DNA of 64,000 bases from an uncultured Alphaproteobacteria bacterium. GTDB taxonomy: Bacteria > Pseudomonadota > Alphaproteobacteria > Puniceispirillales > UBA1172. The translations under genes and the position numbers were made by a program. Below are positions 7,627 through 16,330 of the stretch, one piece after another. Position 1 is the stretch's first letter; each line of letters starts with the position of its first letter. Under the pieces are notes generated by a model. It worked only from the letters and a program-made list of their open reading frames with translations. It was not told where the DNA came from and ran no database searches. The stretch covers positions 372,001-436,000 of the forward strand of contig OY288107.1 in NCBI GenBank assembly GCA_958431225.1. Reading direction: 5' to 3'.

Positions 7627-8427
7627 ATGCGTATGAGTGAGCTTTTATACTATGATCTGAAAGATGCGGCGGGGGTTGTGCCGGGGTTGGCTACGCAAGT
7701 CTGCCGTGAGTTGGGGCGGCGGATTGTTGCCGGGCGTTTTTCCGAGGGCGATTTGATTGATGATGAGAACAAACTCTGCCACAAATTCGGCGTCAGCAAA
7801 TCGGTGGTGCGCGAGGCGGTCAAATTGCTGGTTGGCAAGGGGCTTTTGGAAGTGCGGCGGGGTAGCGGCACACGGGTGCGGGCGCGCGCTAGTTGGAATT
7901 TATTGGATGATGATGTGCTGGCTTGGCATCAAGGCATTGAGCCGAACCCTGATTTTCTACGGCAACTCATGGATGTACGGAAAATGGTTGAACCCAATGC
8001 CGCCGGCTGGGCAGCTGCCTCCGCCTCCCCCCAACAAGTCGCCGAAATCCGCAAAAGCCAAGAGGACATGGAATCTGCGGCATCGATTCAAGATTTTGTC
8101 ATTGCCGATGCGTTGTTTCACCGCGCCATCCTGCGCGCTTCAAATAATGAGTTGCTGACGGCACTAGAAGGCGTGATTTTTTCGGCGTTGCTCAGTTCCA
8201 TCAAAATCACCAATGATGACCCGTTGGATAACCGCGCGCGTTCCCTGCCGCTTCACCGCGAAATCCTTGAAGCGATTGAAGCCAAAGATGCCGATAAAGC
8301 CCGCACGGCTATGCACAAACACATGACCGATACTTACGAACGCCTGTCCTCCGTGCTTCCTGAATTCAAATTGAAACACGCTGGACACGATAGCATTGCC
8401 ACTAGTTTAGAAAGGTGGGCGAACTAG
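7627..8427 (+). CDS. FadR-subfamily GntR transcriptional regulator
   Basis: DNA-binding repressor or activator of 266 residues. The N-terminal winged helix-turn-helix shows the GntR signature CHKFGVSKSVVREAVKLLV (about residues 51-69) followed by the wing KGLLEVRRGSGTRVR. The C-terminal FCD ligand domain carries the expected histidines (FHRAIL and PLHREILEAIEAKDADKA). FCD regulators of this type usually sense sugar acids or carboxylates. No Shine-Dalgarno sequence is visible before the ATGs at 7627 and 7633. Given its position it probably controls the transporter-dehydrogenase genes to the right, and perhaps those to the left as well. Confidence 0.9.
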   Translation: MRMSELLYYDLKDAAGVVPGLATQVCRELGRRIVAGRFSEGDLIDDENKLCHKFGVSKSVVREAVKLLVGKGLLEVRRGSGTRVRARASWNLLDDDVLAWHQGIEPNPDFLRQLMDVRKMVEPNAAGWAAASASPQQVAEIRKSQEDMESAASIQDFVIADALFHRAILRASNNELLTALEGVIFSALLSSIKITNDDPLDNRARSLPLHREILEAIEAKDADKARTAMHKHMTDTYERLSSVLPEFKLKHAGHDSIATSLERWAN

Positions 8428-8488
8428 TGGTATTGCCCGAAACCTCGGGGAAACACGCCACCAAGCATCAAACCAAAAGGAGGATGTA

Positions 8489-9550
8489 ATGTTTTCAAAA
8501 ATAACAAAACACTTATTGACTGGATTCATAGGGGCATCGGCATTGATGTCGGTTGGGGTTGCGTCGGCGGCGGATATGGTCGCGCTTCTGTTGCCCGAAA
8601 ATGTGAATCCACGTTGGGAAACACAAGACGCGGCGGCATTCGTACGCACCATGGGCGAACTCGCCCCTGATGTCAAAGTTGAGGTTTTTAACGCCAATAA
8701 CGACACCTCAACCCAACAACGCCAAGCCGAACAAGCCTTAACCCAAGGCGCGAAAGTGCTCGTTGTCATCCCGATTGATGGCGAAAGTTCAGCGATTATC
8801 GCCGACACCGCCGCCGAAGAAGGCGTGCCAACGATTGCCTATGACCGCATGATTAACTCAAAAAACACCACGTTCTGGGTGCAGGCTGATCTTGAAGGCA
8901 TGGGTTATGACCAAGCCATGCATATCATCGACAACACCAAAGATGGTGATACGCTGGTGATGCTCAAAGGCTCGCCAACTGACCCCAATGCCGCGGTGAT
9001 TCACAACGGGCAGTTGCGGGCTTTGACACCGCTTTACGAAAGCGGGGCGCGCAAACTGGGGTATGAGAACTGGACGCAAGGCTGGGACCCTGCCATCGCG
9101 CGGCGGTCTATGGACCAAGCCCTGACGCAACTCAACAACAATGTGCAAGGCGTGGTATCGTCCAATGATGGCAACGCCGGTGCCGCCATTGCCGCCATGG
9201 AAGAACAAGGCATGGCAGGAACTGTGCCGGTTTCAGGTCTGGATTGCACCGTGCAAGCCCAACAACTCATGTTGCTCGGCAAGCAAACCCAATGCGGTTG
9301 GCGTCCTTTAGAAGACATGGCGGCGGCAGCGGCGGCGGTGACCGTGCGCCTTGTCAATGGTGAGGATTTTTCTGACCTCGCCCCCGACACCGTGACCAAT
9401 GGCGTTGGTGCGAAAGTCGCTTATGTGCCTGTCGGTTCATATTCGGCAGTCGGCGTTGATGGCGTGGCTTATGTGATTGCCAATGATACGTCCATCAGCA
9501 AAGAAATGGTCTGTCAAGGCGAAGCCGCGGCGACCGCTTTCTGCCAATAA
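8489..9550 (+). CDS. Periplasmic sugar-binding protein of an ABC importer (XylF-like)
   Basis: Substrate-binding protein of 353 residues. A Sec signal peptide is visible (basic start MFSKITKH, hydrophobic core, cleavage around VASAADM at residues 26-32), so the mature protein is periplasmic. The body has the periplasmic-binding-protein type I pattern: LLPENVNPRWETQD, TQQRQAEQALTQGAKVLVV, VPTIAYDRMI, VVSSNDGNAGA and VSGLDCTVQAQQL. This order resembles D-xylose-binding XylF more than ribose-binding RbsB. GGAGG precedes the ATG. The first of three transporter genes; a pentose, aldose or cyclitol ligand is likely but not proven. Confidence 0.9.
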   Translation: MFSKITKHLLTGFIGASALMSVGVASAADMVALLLPENVNPRWETQDAAAFVRTMGELAPDVKVEVFNANNDTSTQQRQAEQALTQGAKVLVVIPIDGESSAIIADTAAEEGVPTIAYDRMINSKNTTFWVQADLEGMGYDQAMHIIDNTKDGDTLVMLKGSPTDPNAAVIHNGQLRALTPLYESGARKLGYENWTQGWDPAIARRSMDQALTQLNNNVQGVVSSNDGNAGAAIAAMEEQGMAGTVPVSGLDCTVQAQQLMLLGKQTQCGWRPLEDMAAAAAAVTVRLVNGEDFSDLAPDTVTNGVGAKVAYVPVGSYSAVGVDGVAYVIANDTSISKEMVCQGEAAATAFCQ

Positions 9551-9552
9551 TC

Positions 9553-10374
9553 ATGGCGTCTAAAACCAAGTTGGAGGGGCAAAACACCGCCCCTCCAGCG
9601 CATCTTGCGGTGCGTGGGATACATAAACGATTCGGCGGCGTTCACGCTTTGCGCGATGTTGATTTTGAGGTCGCGCGCGGGGAAGTTATGGCACTAGTCG
9701 GCGATAATGGTGCCGGCAAATCCACTTTGATGAAGGTTCTAGCAGGGGCTTATGGGGCGGATGAAGGTGCGTTTTTTATGGATGATAAGCCGGTCACGCT
9801 TTCATCGCCAAATGATGCTAGCGGGTTGGGGATTCAAATCGTTTATCAAGATTTAGCATTATGCGAAAATTTAGATGTGGCGGCGAATCTATCGCTAGGG
9901 GATGAGCCGGTTAAGGCGGGTTGGCGATTTCTGCCGCGCCTGTTGCGTCCGCTTGATGCGCTGGAAATGGAAGTCAAAGCCCGCGAAGCCATTGATAAAT
10001 TGCAAGTGCGGACATTGCAATCGGTGCGGGCGAAAGTTGAAGGCCTGTCGGGCGGGCAACGTCAAGCGATTGCCATCGCCCGCGCGGTTGGCACGGAAAG
10101 CACCGTGGTGATGCTTGATGAACCCACGGCGGCACTTGGTGTCGCGCAAACGCGGCAGGTGCTAGAAGTCGTCAAACGTCTGCGCGAGACCAATCATGCT
10201 GTGGTCTATATCTCGCATAATATGCGCGATATTTTTGAGGTTGCTGACCGCATCACCGTGCTACGCCATGGGGGTAATGTCGCCACCTACACCACCGCCG
10301 ACACCACGCCCGATGCGATTGTCGTTGCCATGACGAGAGGACTTGATGATGAGGGGGCGGGCAATGCGGCGTGA
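9553..10374 (+). CDS. Sugar ABC transporter ATP-binding protein (single NBD)
   Basis: 273-residue ATPase energising the importer from the cytosolic face. Walker A GDNGAGKST is near residue 51, the Q-loop region YQDLALCENLDVAANL follows, then the ABC signature LSGGQRQAIAIARA and Walker B VVMLDEPTAAL. Most XylG/RbsA-type carbohydrate ATPases carry two fused nucleotide-binding domains (about 500 residues). This one has only one, as in the fructose-type FrcA group, so two copies must pair with the permease dimer. It starts two bases after the binding-protein stop and overlaps the permease gene by about 30 bases. Confidence 0.9.
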   Translation: MASKTKLEGQNTAPPAHLAVRGIHKRFGGVHALRDVDFEVARGEVMALVGDNGAGKSTLMKVLAGAYGADEGAFFMDDKPVTLSSPNDASGLGIQIVYQDLALCENLDVAANLSLGDEPVKAGWRFLPRLLRPLDALEMEVKAREAIDKLQVRTLQSVRAKVEGLSGGQRQAIAIARAVGTESTVVMLDEPTAALGVAQTRQVLEVVKRLRETNHAVVYISHNMRDIFEVADRITVLRHGGNVATYTTADTTPDAIVVAMTRGLDDEGAGNAA

Positions 10375-11581
10375 CGGCAAAATGACATTCCTTGACCGCT
10401 TCAGAGCCATGCGTGAGACGCAATTTGGTGCGTTCGTGCCGGTGCTTCTCGCACTTGGGGCGATTTGGGGCTATTTTGGCTTGGCGCTACCCGCCTATGA
10501 TGTGCTGACCGGTGAGGCGGAAAGTTTTCGTGCGATATTTCTAAGCCCCCGCAATATCTATAATCTATTTATGCAATCTGCGGTCATTGCGACGCTCGCG
10601 GTGGGGATTACTATTGTGTTGCTGTTGGGCGAGATTGACCTGTCGGGGGCGGCAACGGCGGGTGTTTGTGCCGCGCTTTTGGGGGTGCTGGTGCTGGTTG
10701 GGGTGCCCGGCTGGGCGGCGTGTATTATCGTTATGGGCGTGGGTATTCTCATGGGGGCGTTTCAAGGGTTATTGGTGGCGTATGTTGGCATTCCGTCCTT
10801 TGTCGTCACCTTGGCGGGGTTGTTAGGTTATCAAGGCTTGATGCAGAAAATTCTGCCCACGGGCAATCTCAATGTCGGTGATCCGTTCGTGCGGGGCATC
10901 GCGCGGGTGTTGATTCCTGATATGTGGGGGCTGGTGCTGGCAGGGGTGGTGGTGGTGCTGTTCGCCCTCGCAAGCCTCCGCAAACAGGCACAACGGCGCA
11001 TGAAAGGGCTGGAACTGGATAGCCCCTTGGTGCTGTGGGGGCAGGTAGCGGCGTTTGGCGTGATTGTCGTGGCGGTGGTTTTGACTTTGAATGCGTATCG
11101 TTCCTTGCCGTTATTGCTGGTTCTGCTGATTGCCATCACCGCGCTTTTGGGGTGGGTTGTGACATCTACGCCTTATGGTCGTTCGCTTTTTGCCGTCGGC
11201 GGCAACCCCGAAAGCGCAAGGCGGGTGGGCATGAAAACCCAACGCATTCGCGTTTCGGGCTTTGCCATTGTCGGCTTGATGGCGGCGATAGGCGGGATTT
11301 TTGGCGCATCGCGTTTTGGTTCGGTTTCATATACCGCCTTCGCCGGCGGCTCGCTTCTGCTTGAGGCGATTGGTGCGGCGGTCATTGGCGGCACGTCGTT
11401 ATTTGGTGGGCGCGGGTCGGTTTGGAATGCGATTCTGGGGGCGTTGGTGATTGGCTCATTAGGCAATGGGCTTGATCTGACGGGGGCTTCGGCGGCGGAT
11501 AAATTGATGGTTTCCGGGGCGATTTTGCTATTAGCCGTCGCCATTGATGCGTTATCGCGCACCAATACAGGAGGACGCTAG
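10346..11581 (+). CDS. Sugar ABC transporter permease (XylH-like)
   Basis: Multi-pass inner-membrane protein of about 411 residues in the BPD_transp_2 family, forming the translocation channel as a dimer. Long hydrophobic segments alternate with the conserved cytoplasmic stretch TPYGRSLFAVGGNPESARRVG (residues about 274-294) and the GGTSLFGGRGSVWNAILGALVIG segment. Start choice is open: ATG 10346/10349 follow GAGAGG, while ATG 10364 follows GAGGGGG near the end of the ATPase gene. Length and architecture match xylose-type permeases, which are longer than RbsC. Confidence 0.88.
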   Translation: MMRGRAMRRDGKMTFLDRFRAMRETQFGAFVPVLLALGAIWGYFGLALPAYDVLTGEAESFRAIFLSPRNIYNLFMQSAVIATLAVGITIVLLLGEIDLSGAATAGVCAALLGVLVLVGVPGWAACIIVMGVGILMGAFQGLLVAYVGIPSFVVTLAGLLGYQGLMQKILPTGNLNVGDPFVRGIARVLIPDMWGLVLAGVVVVLFALASLRKQAQRRMKGLELDSPLVLWGQVAAFGVIVVAVVLTLNAYRSLPLLLVLLIAITALLGWVVTSTPYGRSLFAVGGNPESARRVGMKTQRIRVSGFAIVGLMAAIGGIFGASRFGSVSYTAFAGGSLLLEAIGAAVIGGTSLFGGRGSVWNAILGALVIGSLGNGLDLTGASAADKLMVSGAILLLAVAIDALSRTNTGGR

Positions 11582-11582
11582 G

Positions 11583-12026
11583 ATGTGGAGTGCTGATGAA
11601 CGCAATCTGCTGACTGCTATTTTGGATGTGCTGATTCCGCCTAATGCGGCGCGCGCGATTCCTGGAGGTGGAGCGTTGGGGGTCGCGGATTTTCTGGGGG
11701 CGGTGGCTAGCCAAGATGCACAATTCCGCACCCAAATCACCGCCCTTCTAAACATGGCACAAACCGCAACGGATGGGATTACCATAGAACTCGTCCGCCA
11801 ACTAGAAGCCGAACAACCCGATGCCTTCACCGCACTGCTGACCGAGACTTACAAAGGCTATTATAGTCGCCCCGATATGCGCGCGAAATTTGGGGTCGGC
11901 GCGCATCCTGTGCATCCGTTGGGCTATGATGTGCCACCCGAAAGCCCTGAATTGATGGAGGTATTAACCGCACCGGTGCGCATGCGGGGGCGCATATTCC
12001 GCGACCCCACCGGAGGCACGACATGA
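11583..12026 (+). CDS. Gluconate 2-dehydrogenase subunit 3-like small protein
   Basis: 147-residue protein resembling the small (gamma) subunit of membrane-bound FAD-dependent sugar dehydrogenases. Its only obvious recognition points are LLTAILDVLIPP near the start, ADFLGA and the context directly before a GMC oxidoreductase of the gluconate-dehydrogenase type, with which it shares an ATGA overlap. In the classic three-subunit enzymes this subunit has a twin-arginine signal and carries the catalytic subunit across the membrane. No such signal or membrane segment is visible here. AGGAGG precedes the ATG. It is probably a chaperone or partner of the next protein in the cytosol. Confidence 0.72.
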   Translation: MWSADERNLLTAILDVLIPPNAARAIPGGGALGVADFLGAVASQDAQFRTQITALLNMAQTATDGITIELVRQLEAEQPDAFTALLTETYKGYYSRPDMRAKFGVGAHPVHPLGYDVPPESPELMEVLTAPVRMRGRIFRDPTGGTT

Positions 12027-13642
12027 GCCATGAATCTGTGGATGTGCTGATTATCGGGGCGGGGGCTTCGGGGGCGGCGCTTGCGTGGTCGTTGTTGGAA
12101 ACGCGGATGCGGATTCTCTGCCTAGAACAAGGCGACCACCTAGCGGATAAGGATTTCCCATCACGGCGCGGCGATTACGAACTCGCCCGCTATGGTGCTT
12201 TTTCGGCTGACCCCAATATACGCCAAGCCCGCCAAGATTACCCCATCAATGTAAAGGAAAGCTGCATCGCACCGGTGAATTGGTGCGGCGTTGGCGGTTC
12301 AACCATGAATTTTCTAGGGCATTGGCCGCGCCTCCGCCCAAGCGATTTTCGCACCAAAACGCTGGATGGTGTCGGCGCGGATTGGCCGTTAGATTACCAC
12401 ACAATCGCGCCGTTTTACGATATGAATGACCGCAATATCGGCGCATCGGGTTTAGGGGGCAACCCTGCCTATCCCGATTACACGCCGCCGCACCCGCCGA
12501 TTCCGATTGGCATATTGGGGCAGACCCTCGCCAAAGGATTTAACGCATTAGGCTGGCACTGGTGGCCCTCGGATGTCGCTATTTTGAGCCAAGATGATGA
12601 CGGACGGCAAAAATGCGTCAATGCTGGCACCTGCGATTTAGGATGCGCGGCGGGGGCGAAGGGGGGTGCGAATTTCACCTATTGGCCGATGCTGGAAAAT
12701 GCGGGGGTTGAACTCCGCACCAATGCGCGCGTGCGTGAAATTCTGGTTGATGAAGCGACAGGGCTTGCCACCGGCGCGCTCTATCACGATCTTGACGGGC
12801 AGCTGCATGAGCAAAAAGCCGCGCTGGTTGTCATGGCGTGTAATGGCATCGGCACCCCGCGGATTTTGTTAAATTCAAAATCAAAATCATTCCCCGATGG
12901 ACTCGCCAATCATTCGGGTCTAGTTGGCAAGAATCTCATGTTCCATCCCCTCACTGGCGTGGCGGGGGTGTTTGATGAGGCGATGAAAGGGCATGAGGGG
13001 CCGATGGCGTGTTCTATTTTGAGCCAAGAATTCTATGAAAGCGACCCGACACGCGGATTCGTGCGGGGCTATGGGCTACATTCGGGGCGTTCTACCACGC
13101 CGATGACGTATGCTTTGGGGGGTTATGGGGTTGATGCGCCGATTGCTTGGGGGGCAGAACACCGCGAGATTATGGATAATATCTATCCCTATCTCGCTGG
13201 TTTGACGGTGGTGACGGAAGACCTGCCCGAGGCGCATAATTGCGTCACCCTTGACCCTGACCTCACCGATAGCGATGGCATCCCCGCCCCCAAAATCACC
13301 TATCGCCTGAGCGACAATACGCGGGCGATGCTGAAACATGGTGAAGAACGAGCAAAGGAGGTGCTTTTAGCCGCCGGGGCAAAACAGGTGCTAGCCAAGA
13401 ATGATGATAAAGTCTGGTGGCGCGCCGGTTGGCATCAGATGGGGACGTGTCGCATGGGCAATGATGCGGAAAAATCGGTGGTGAATGCGTGGGGGCGGTG
13501 CCATGATGTGAAAAATCTATTTATCGTTGATGGGTCTATTTTTGTGACGGCGGGTGCGGTTAATCCGACCTCAACGATACAGGCATTGGCGCTCTATATT
13601 GGCGACCAAATTAAAACCAACATTGAAACCCTATTTGATTGA
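12023..13642 (+). CDS. GMC-family oxidoreductase (gluconate-dehydrogenase alpha-like)
   Basis: FAD-dependent alcohol/sugar dehydrogenase of 539 residues. The dinucleotide motif GAGASGAALAWSLL is at residues 11-24. CGVGGSTMNFLGHWPRL is the flavin-contact region. Near the C-terminus are WHQMGTCRMG and the GMC signature VDGSIFVTAGAVNPTSTIQ, with the active-site region. No signal peptide is visible. A cysteine-rich stretch CVNAGTCDLGCAAGAKGG sits near residue 198. It presumably oxidises a sugar or polyol, with the preceding small protein as partner. The c-type cytochrome subunit of gluconate 2-dehydrogenase is not encoded nearby, so the electron acceptor is unknown. Confidence 0.88.
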   Translation: MSHESVDVLIIGAGASGAALAWSLLETRMRILCLEQGDHLADKDFPSRRGDYELARYGAFSADPNIRQARQDYPINVKESCIAPVNWCGVGGSTMNFLGHWPRLRPSDFRTKTLDGVGADWPLDYHTIAPFYDMNDRNIGASGLGGNPAYPDYTPPHPPIPIGILGQTLAKGFNALGWHWWPSDVAILSQDDDGRQKCVNAGTCDLGCAAGAKGGANFTYWPMLENAGVELRTNARVREILVDEATGLATGALYHDLDGQLHEQKAALVVMACNGIGTPRILLNSKSKSFPDGLANHSGLVGKNLMFHPLTGVAGVFDEAMKGHEGPMACSILSQEFYESDPTRGFVRGYGLHSGRSTTPMTYALGGYGVDAPIAWGAEHREIMDNIYPYLAGLTVVTEDLPEAHNCVTLDPDLTDSDGIPAPKITYRLSDNTRAMLKHGEERAKEVLLAAGAKQVLAKNDDKVWWRAGWHQMGTCRMGNDAEKSVVNAWGRCHDVKNLFIVDGSIFVTAGAVNPTSTIQALALYIGDQIKTNIETLFD

Positions 13643-13651
13643 GGTGCGGCG

Positions 13652-15094
13652 ATGGATTTCCCAACGAAAATGTATATTGACGGCGCGCTGGCGGCAGGAA
13701 GCGGGCGTAAAGATGTCATCAATCCGGCAAGCGAAGAAGTCATTGCAACCATCGCAACGGCAGGATTCGCTGATGTGGAACGCGCATTATTGGCGGCGAA
13801 ATCTGCCTTTGCTGATTGGGGCGGGGCATCCATTGCCGTGCGCCAAAATTGGATGCGGAAACTGCGCGATGCGGTGGTTGCCAATGAGGATTTTTTACGC
13901 GATTGCGTGCATCACGAGATGGGCAAGCCATGGGCGCAAACGCATGAAGATTGGGATAGATTGGTGGTGTCGTTAGAATTCTATGCCGAAGAAATCGCGC
14001 GGATTCAAGATTATGGCGTGACTGACCGCGCAGGCACACACACGCATAAGATGGTGCATGCGCCTATTGGCGTGGCGGTGGCATTTCTGGCGTGGAATTT
14101 CCCGCTATTGAATCTCGCCTTCAAAATCGCGCCTGCCATGGCGGCGGGGTGTCCGATTATTATTAGGCCATCTGAAGCAACCCCGATTTCCGCCTATGCC
14201 GTGGGCGCGCTTTGTGCGGAAATTGGTCTGCCCAAAGGCGTTGTGCAGATTCTCTGCACCGATGGCTATGATGTCGCCGATGCGCTGACCGCTTCAACGA
14301 TTCCGCAACTGGTGACGCTGATTGGCTCCACCAAGACCGGGCAACATATTATGCGGGTGGGGGCGACTTCAATCAAACGCTATTCCATGGAATTGGGGGG
14401 CAACGCGCCGGTGTTGGTTTTTGAGGATGCCGATTTAGACCTCGCCGCCGATATCATAACTGGCGTCAAATTTTCAAATGCCGGGCAAATTTGTGTCGCC
14501 CCCAACCGCGTTTTTGTGGCGGAATCCGTGCGCGATGCTTTCACCAAAAAAGTCATCGCCCGCACCAAATCTGCCAAAACTGGTTTTGATAAAACCGCCG
14601 ATATCACCACCGGCCCACTCATTGATGGACGTGCTTGGACGCGCATTAAGGGTTTGATTGATGATGCTGTCGCCGAGGGCGCGACATTACTAGCTGGCGG
14701 CGACCGCCCCCGGCATCTCAACAAGGGATATTACATGGCACCCACCGTGCTTGATAATGTGGCTGAGACGATGGAAATTTACCGCCAAGAAATTTTTGGT
14801 CCCGTTGTCAGCCTTATAGGTTTTGCCGATGAAAGCGACCTGCTCCGCATGGCGAATGATTGCGAGGAAGGCGGGCTAACCGCGTATATTTTCACGCAAA
14901 ATCTAGCACGGGCGGAACATTATGCCGACAAATTGCGCTATGGCGAAATTCAAATCAACGGCGTCAAATACGATATTGACCTACCCCATGGTGGCATCGG
15001 GCAGTCGGGAATCGGGCATGATTGTTCCACGCTCGCCCTCTATGATTACCTAGTTCTCAAACGCATCACGCGCGCGTTGGATAGCACCGAATGA
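13652..15094 (+). CDS. Aldehyde dehydrogenase (second in the cluster)
   Basis: 480-residue ALDH. Seen: LAWNFPLLNLAFKIAPAMA (cofactor region, about 146-164), LIGSTKTGQ, the glutamate in SMELGGNAP and the nucleophilic cysteine in NAGQICVAPN, with EIFGPVVSLIGF near residue 378. It follows the GMC gene by nine bases with GAGGTG before the ATG. It may oxidise the aldehyde product of the GMC enzyme to an acid that then becomes the substrate of the downstream enolase-superfamily enzyme. It is a clear paralogue, not a duplicate, of the aldehyde dehydrogenase at 3234. Confidence 0.88.
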   Translation: MDFPTKMYIDGALAAGSGRKDVINPASEEVIATIATAGFADVERALLAAKSAFADWGGASIAVRQNWMRKLRDAVVANEDFLRDCVHHEMGKPWAQTHEDWDRLVVSLEFYAEEIARIQDYGVTDRAGTHTHKMVHAPIGVAVAFLAWNFPLLNLAFKIAPAMAAGCPIIIRPSEATPISAYAVGALCAEIGLPKGVVQILCTDGYDVADALTASTIPQLVTLIGSTKTGQHIMRVGATSIKRYSMELGGNAPVLVFEDADLDLAADIITGVKFSNAGQICVAPNRVFVAESVRDAFTKKVIARTKSAKTGFDKTADITTGPLIDGRAWTRIKGLIDDAVAEGATLLAGGDRPRHLNKGYYMAPTVLDNVAETMEIYRQEIFGPVVSLIGFADESDLLRMANDCEEGGLTAYIFTQNLARAEHYADKLRYGEIQINGVKYDIDLPHGGIGQSGIGHDCSTLALYDYLVLKRITRALDSTE

Positions 15095-15108
15095 AAGGGA
15101 GCGAACGC

Positions 15109-16272
15109 ATGAAAATCACCAATATCCAAAGTTTTATTCTTGAATATGACCTGCCCGAAGAACTAGGTTACTCACAGCAATACTACGCCAAACGCACCGC
15201 GCATCTGGTGGAGGTATCAACCGATGAGGGCATCAGCGGCTGGGGCGAGTGTTTCGGTCCCGGCAATATCGCCCGCGCCAATAAAGGCATCGTTGAAGGC
15301 GTGATCGCACCGATGATTATGGGCATGAATCCCCTTGACCGCGATGTTGTCTGGCACAAGGTCTATAACCTGATGCGCGACCACGGACAGAAAGGCATGC
15401 CGTTGCAAGCGCTTTCAGGGGTAGATATTGCGCTCTGGGATATTGCCGGCAAAGTCGCGGGGCTTCCCATTCATAGGTTAATCGGCGGGGCGCACCGCGA
15501 CCAAGTGCAGGTCTATGGCTATGGCATGATGCTCCGCCGTGAGGATGCCAAAACCATGGCGGCGCGCTTCATGGATGAGGCGGCGGCGATTAAAGACATG
15601 GGCTTTGTAGCGACAAAAATGAAAGTCGGGCTAGGGGCAAAGGACGATGTAAAACTCTGCGAGGCGGTGCGGAAAGGCGTGGGTGATGATTTTGATTTTA
15701 TGGTTGATGCCAATCATTGCTATACGACGCATGATGCGTTTTATGTGGGGCGGGCGTTGGAAGATTTGCGCGCCTATTGGTTTGAAGAGCCGGTAGCCCC
15801 CGAAGATTTAGACGGCTACCGCGAATTGCGCGCGGGGTTAAAGGTCAATATCTCTGGCGGGGAAGCGGAATTCAATCGTTGGGGCTGGCGTCAGATTCTA
15901 GAAAATCGCGGGCTAGATATAGCCCAACCCGAAGTCTGCGCCCTAGGAGGCATAAGCGAATATCTGCGCGTCCTAGCCCTATGCCACGCACATTTCACGC
16001 CGGTGGTGAATCACGTCTGGGGTTCGGCAATCGCGGTAGCAACCAACCTGCAACTACTAGCAGCAATGCCCCCACTCCCCGGCGCCCTAAACCCGCGCGA
16101 ACCGCTACTAGAATTTGACACAACCCACAACAAATTCTGCAACGAATTACTAAAAGAACCACTAAACATCCGCGCCCAAGTCGCAAAAAACGGAGGCACC
16201 GTAAAAATCCCAACCCGCCCGGGACTAGGCATAGAACCCGACCGCGAATTTATCAAACACTATGCGATTTAG
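15109..16272 (+). CDS. Enolase-superfamily enzyme, galactarolactone-cycloisomerase-like
   Basis: 387-residue mandelate racemase/muconate lactonizing enzyme family member. Seen: LSGVDIALWDIAGKVAG (capping/barrel junction), the KxK base pair in TKMKVG, metal ligands in MVDANHC, WFEEPV and SGGEAEF, and a histidine in VVNHVWGSA. The aspartate that usually pairs with that histidine reads Glu (QPEVCALGG). From memory, the RDHGQKGMPLQALSG stretch and the C-terminal FDTTHNKF/PGLGIEPDRE blocks resemble Agrobacterium D-galactarolactone cycloisomerase (Gci) more than galactonate or gluconate dehydratases. The reaction is therefore lactone ring opening or acid-sugar dehydration giving a keto-deoxy acid. 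ATG 15109 has GGGAGCG upstream; 15091 is an alternative in ATGA overlap. Confidence 0.83.
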   Translation: MKITNIQSFILEYDLPEELGYSQQYYAKRTAHLVEVSTDEGISGWGECFGPGNIARANKGIVEGVIAPMIMGMNPLDRDVVWHKVYNLMRDHGQKGMPLQALSGVDIALWDIAGKVAGLPIHRLIGGAHRDQVQVYGYGMMLRREDAKTMAARFMDEAAAIKDMGFVATKMKVGLGAKDDVKLCEAVRKGVGDDFDFMVDANHCYTTHDAFYVGRALEDLRAYWFEEPVAPEDLDGYRELRAGLKVNISGGEAEFNRWGWRQILENRGLDIAQPEVCALGGISEYLRVLALCHAHFTPVVNHVWGSAIAVATNLQLLAAMPPLPGALNPREPLLEFDTTHNKFCNELLKEPLNIRAQVAKNGGTVKIPTRPGLGIEPDREFIKHYAI

Positions 16273-16330
16273 AAATCCAAAAATGCGCCACATATTGACA
16301 CATTCAAGCGCAGATGTCATCCTCAAGCCG

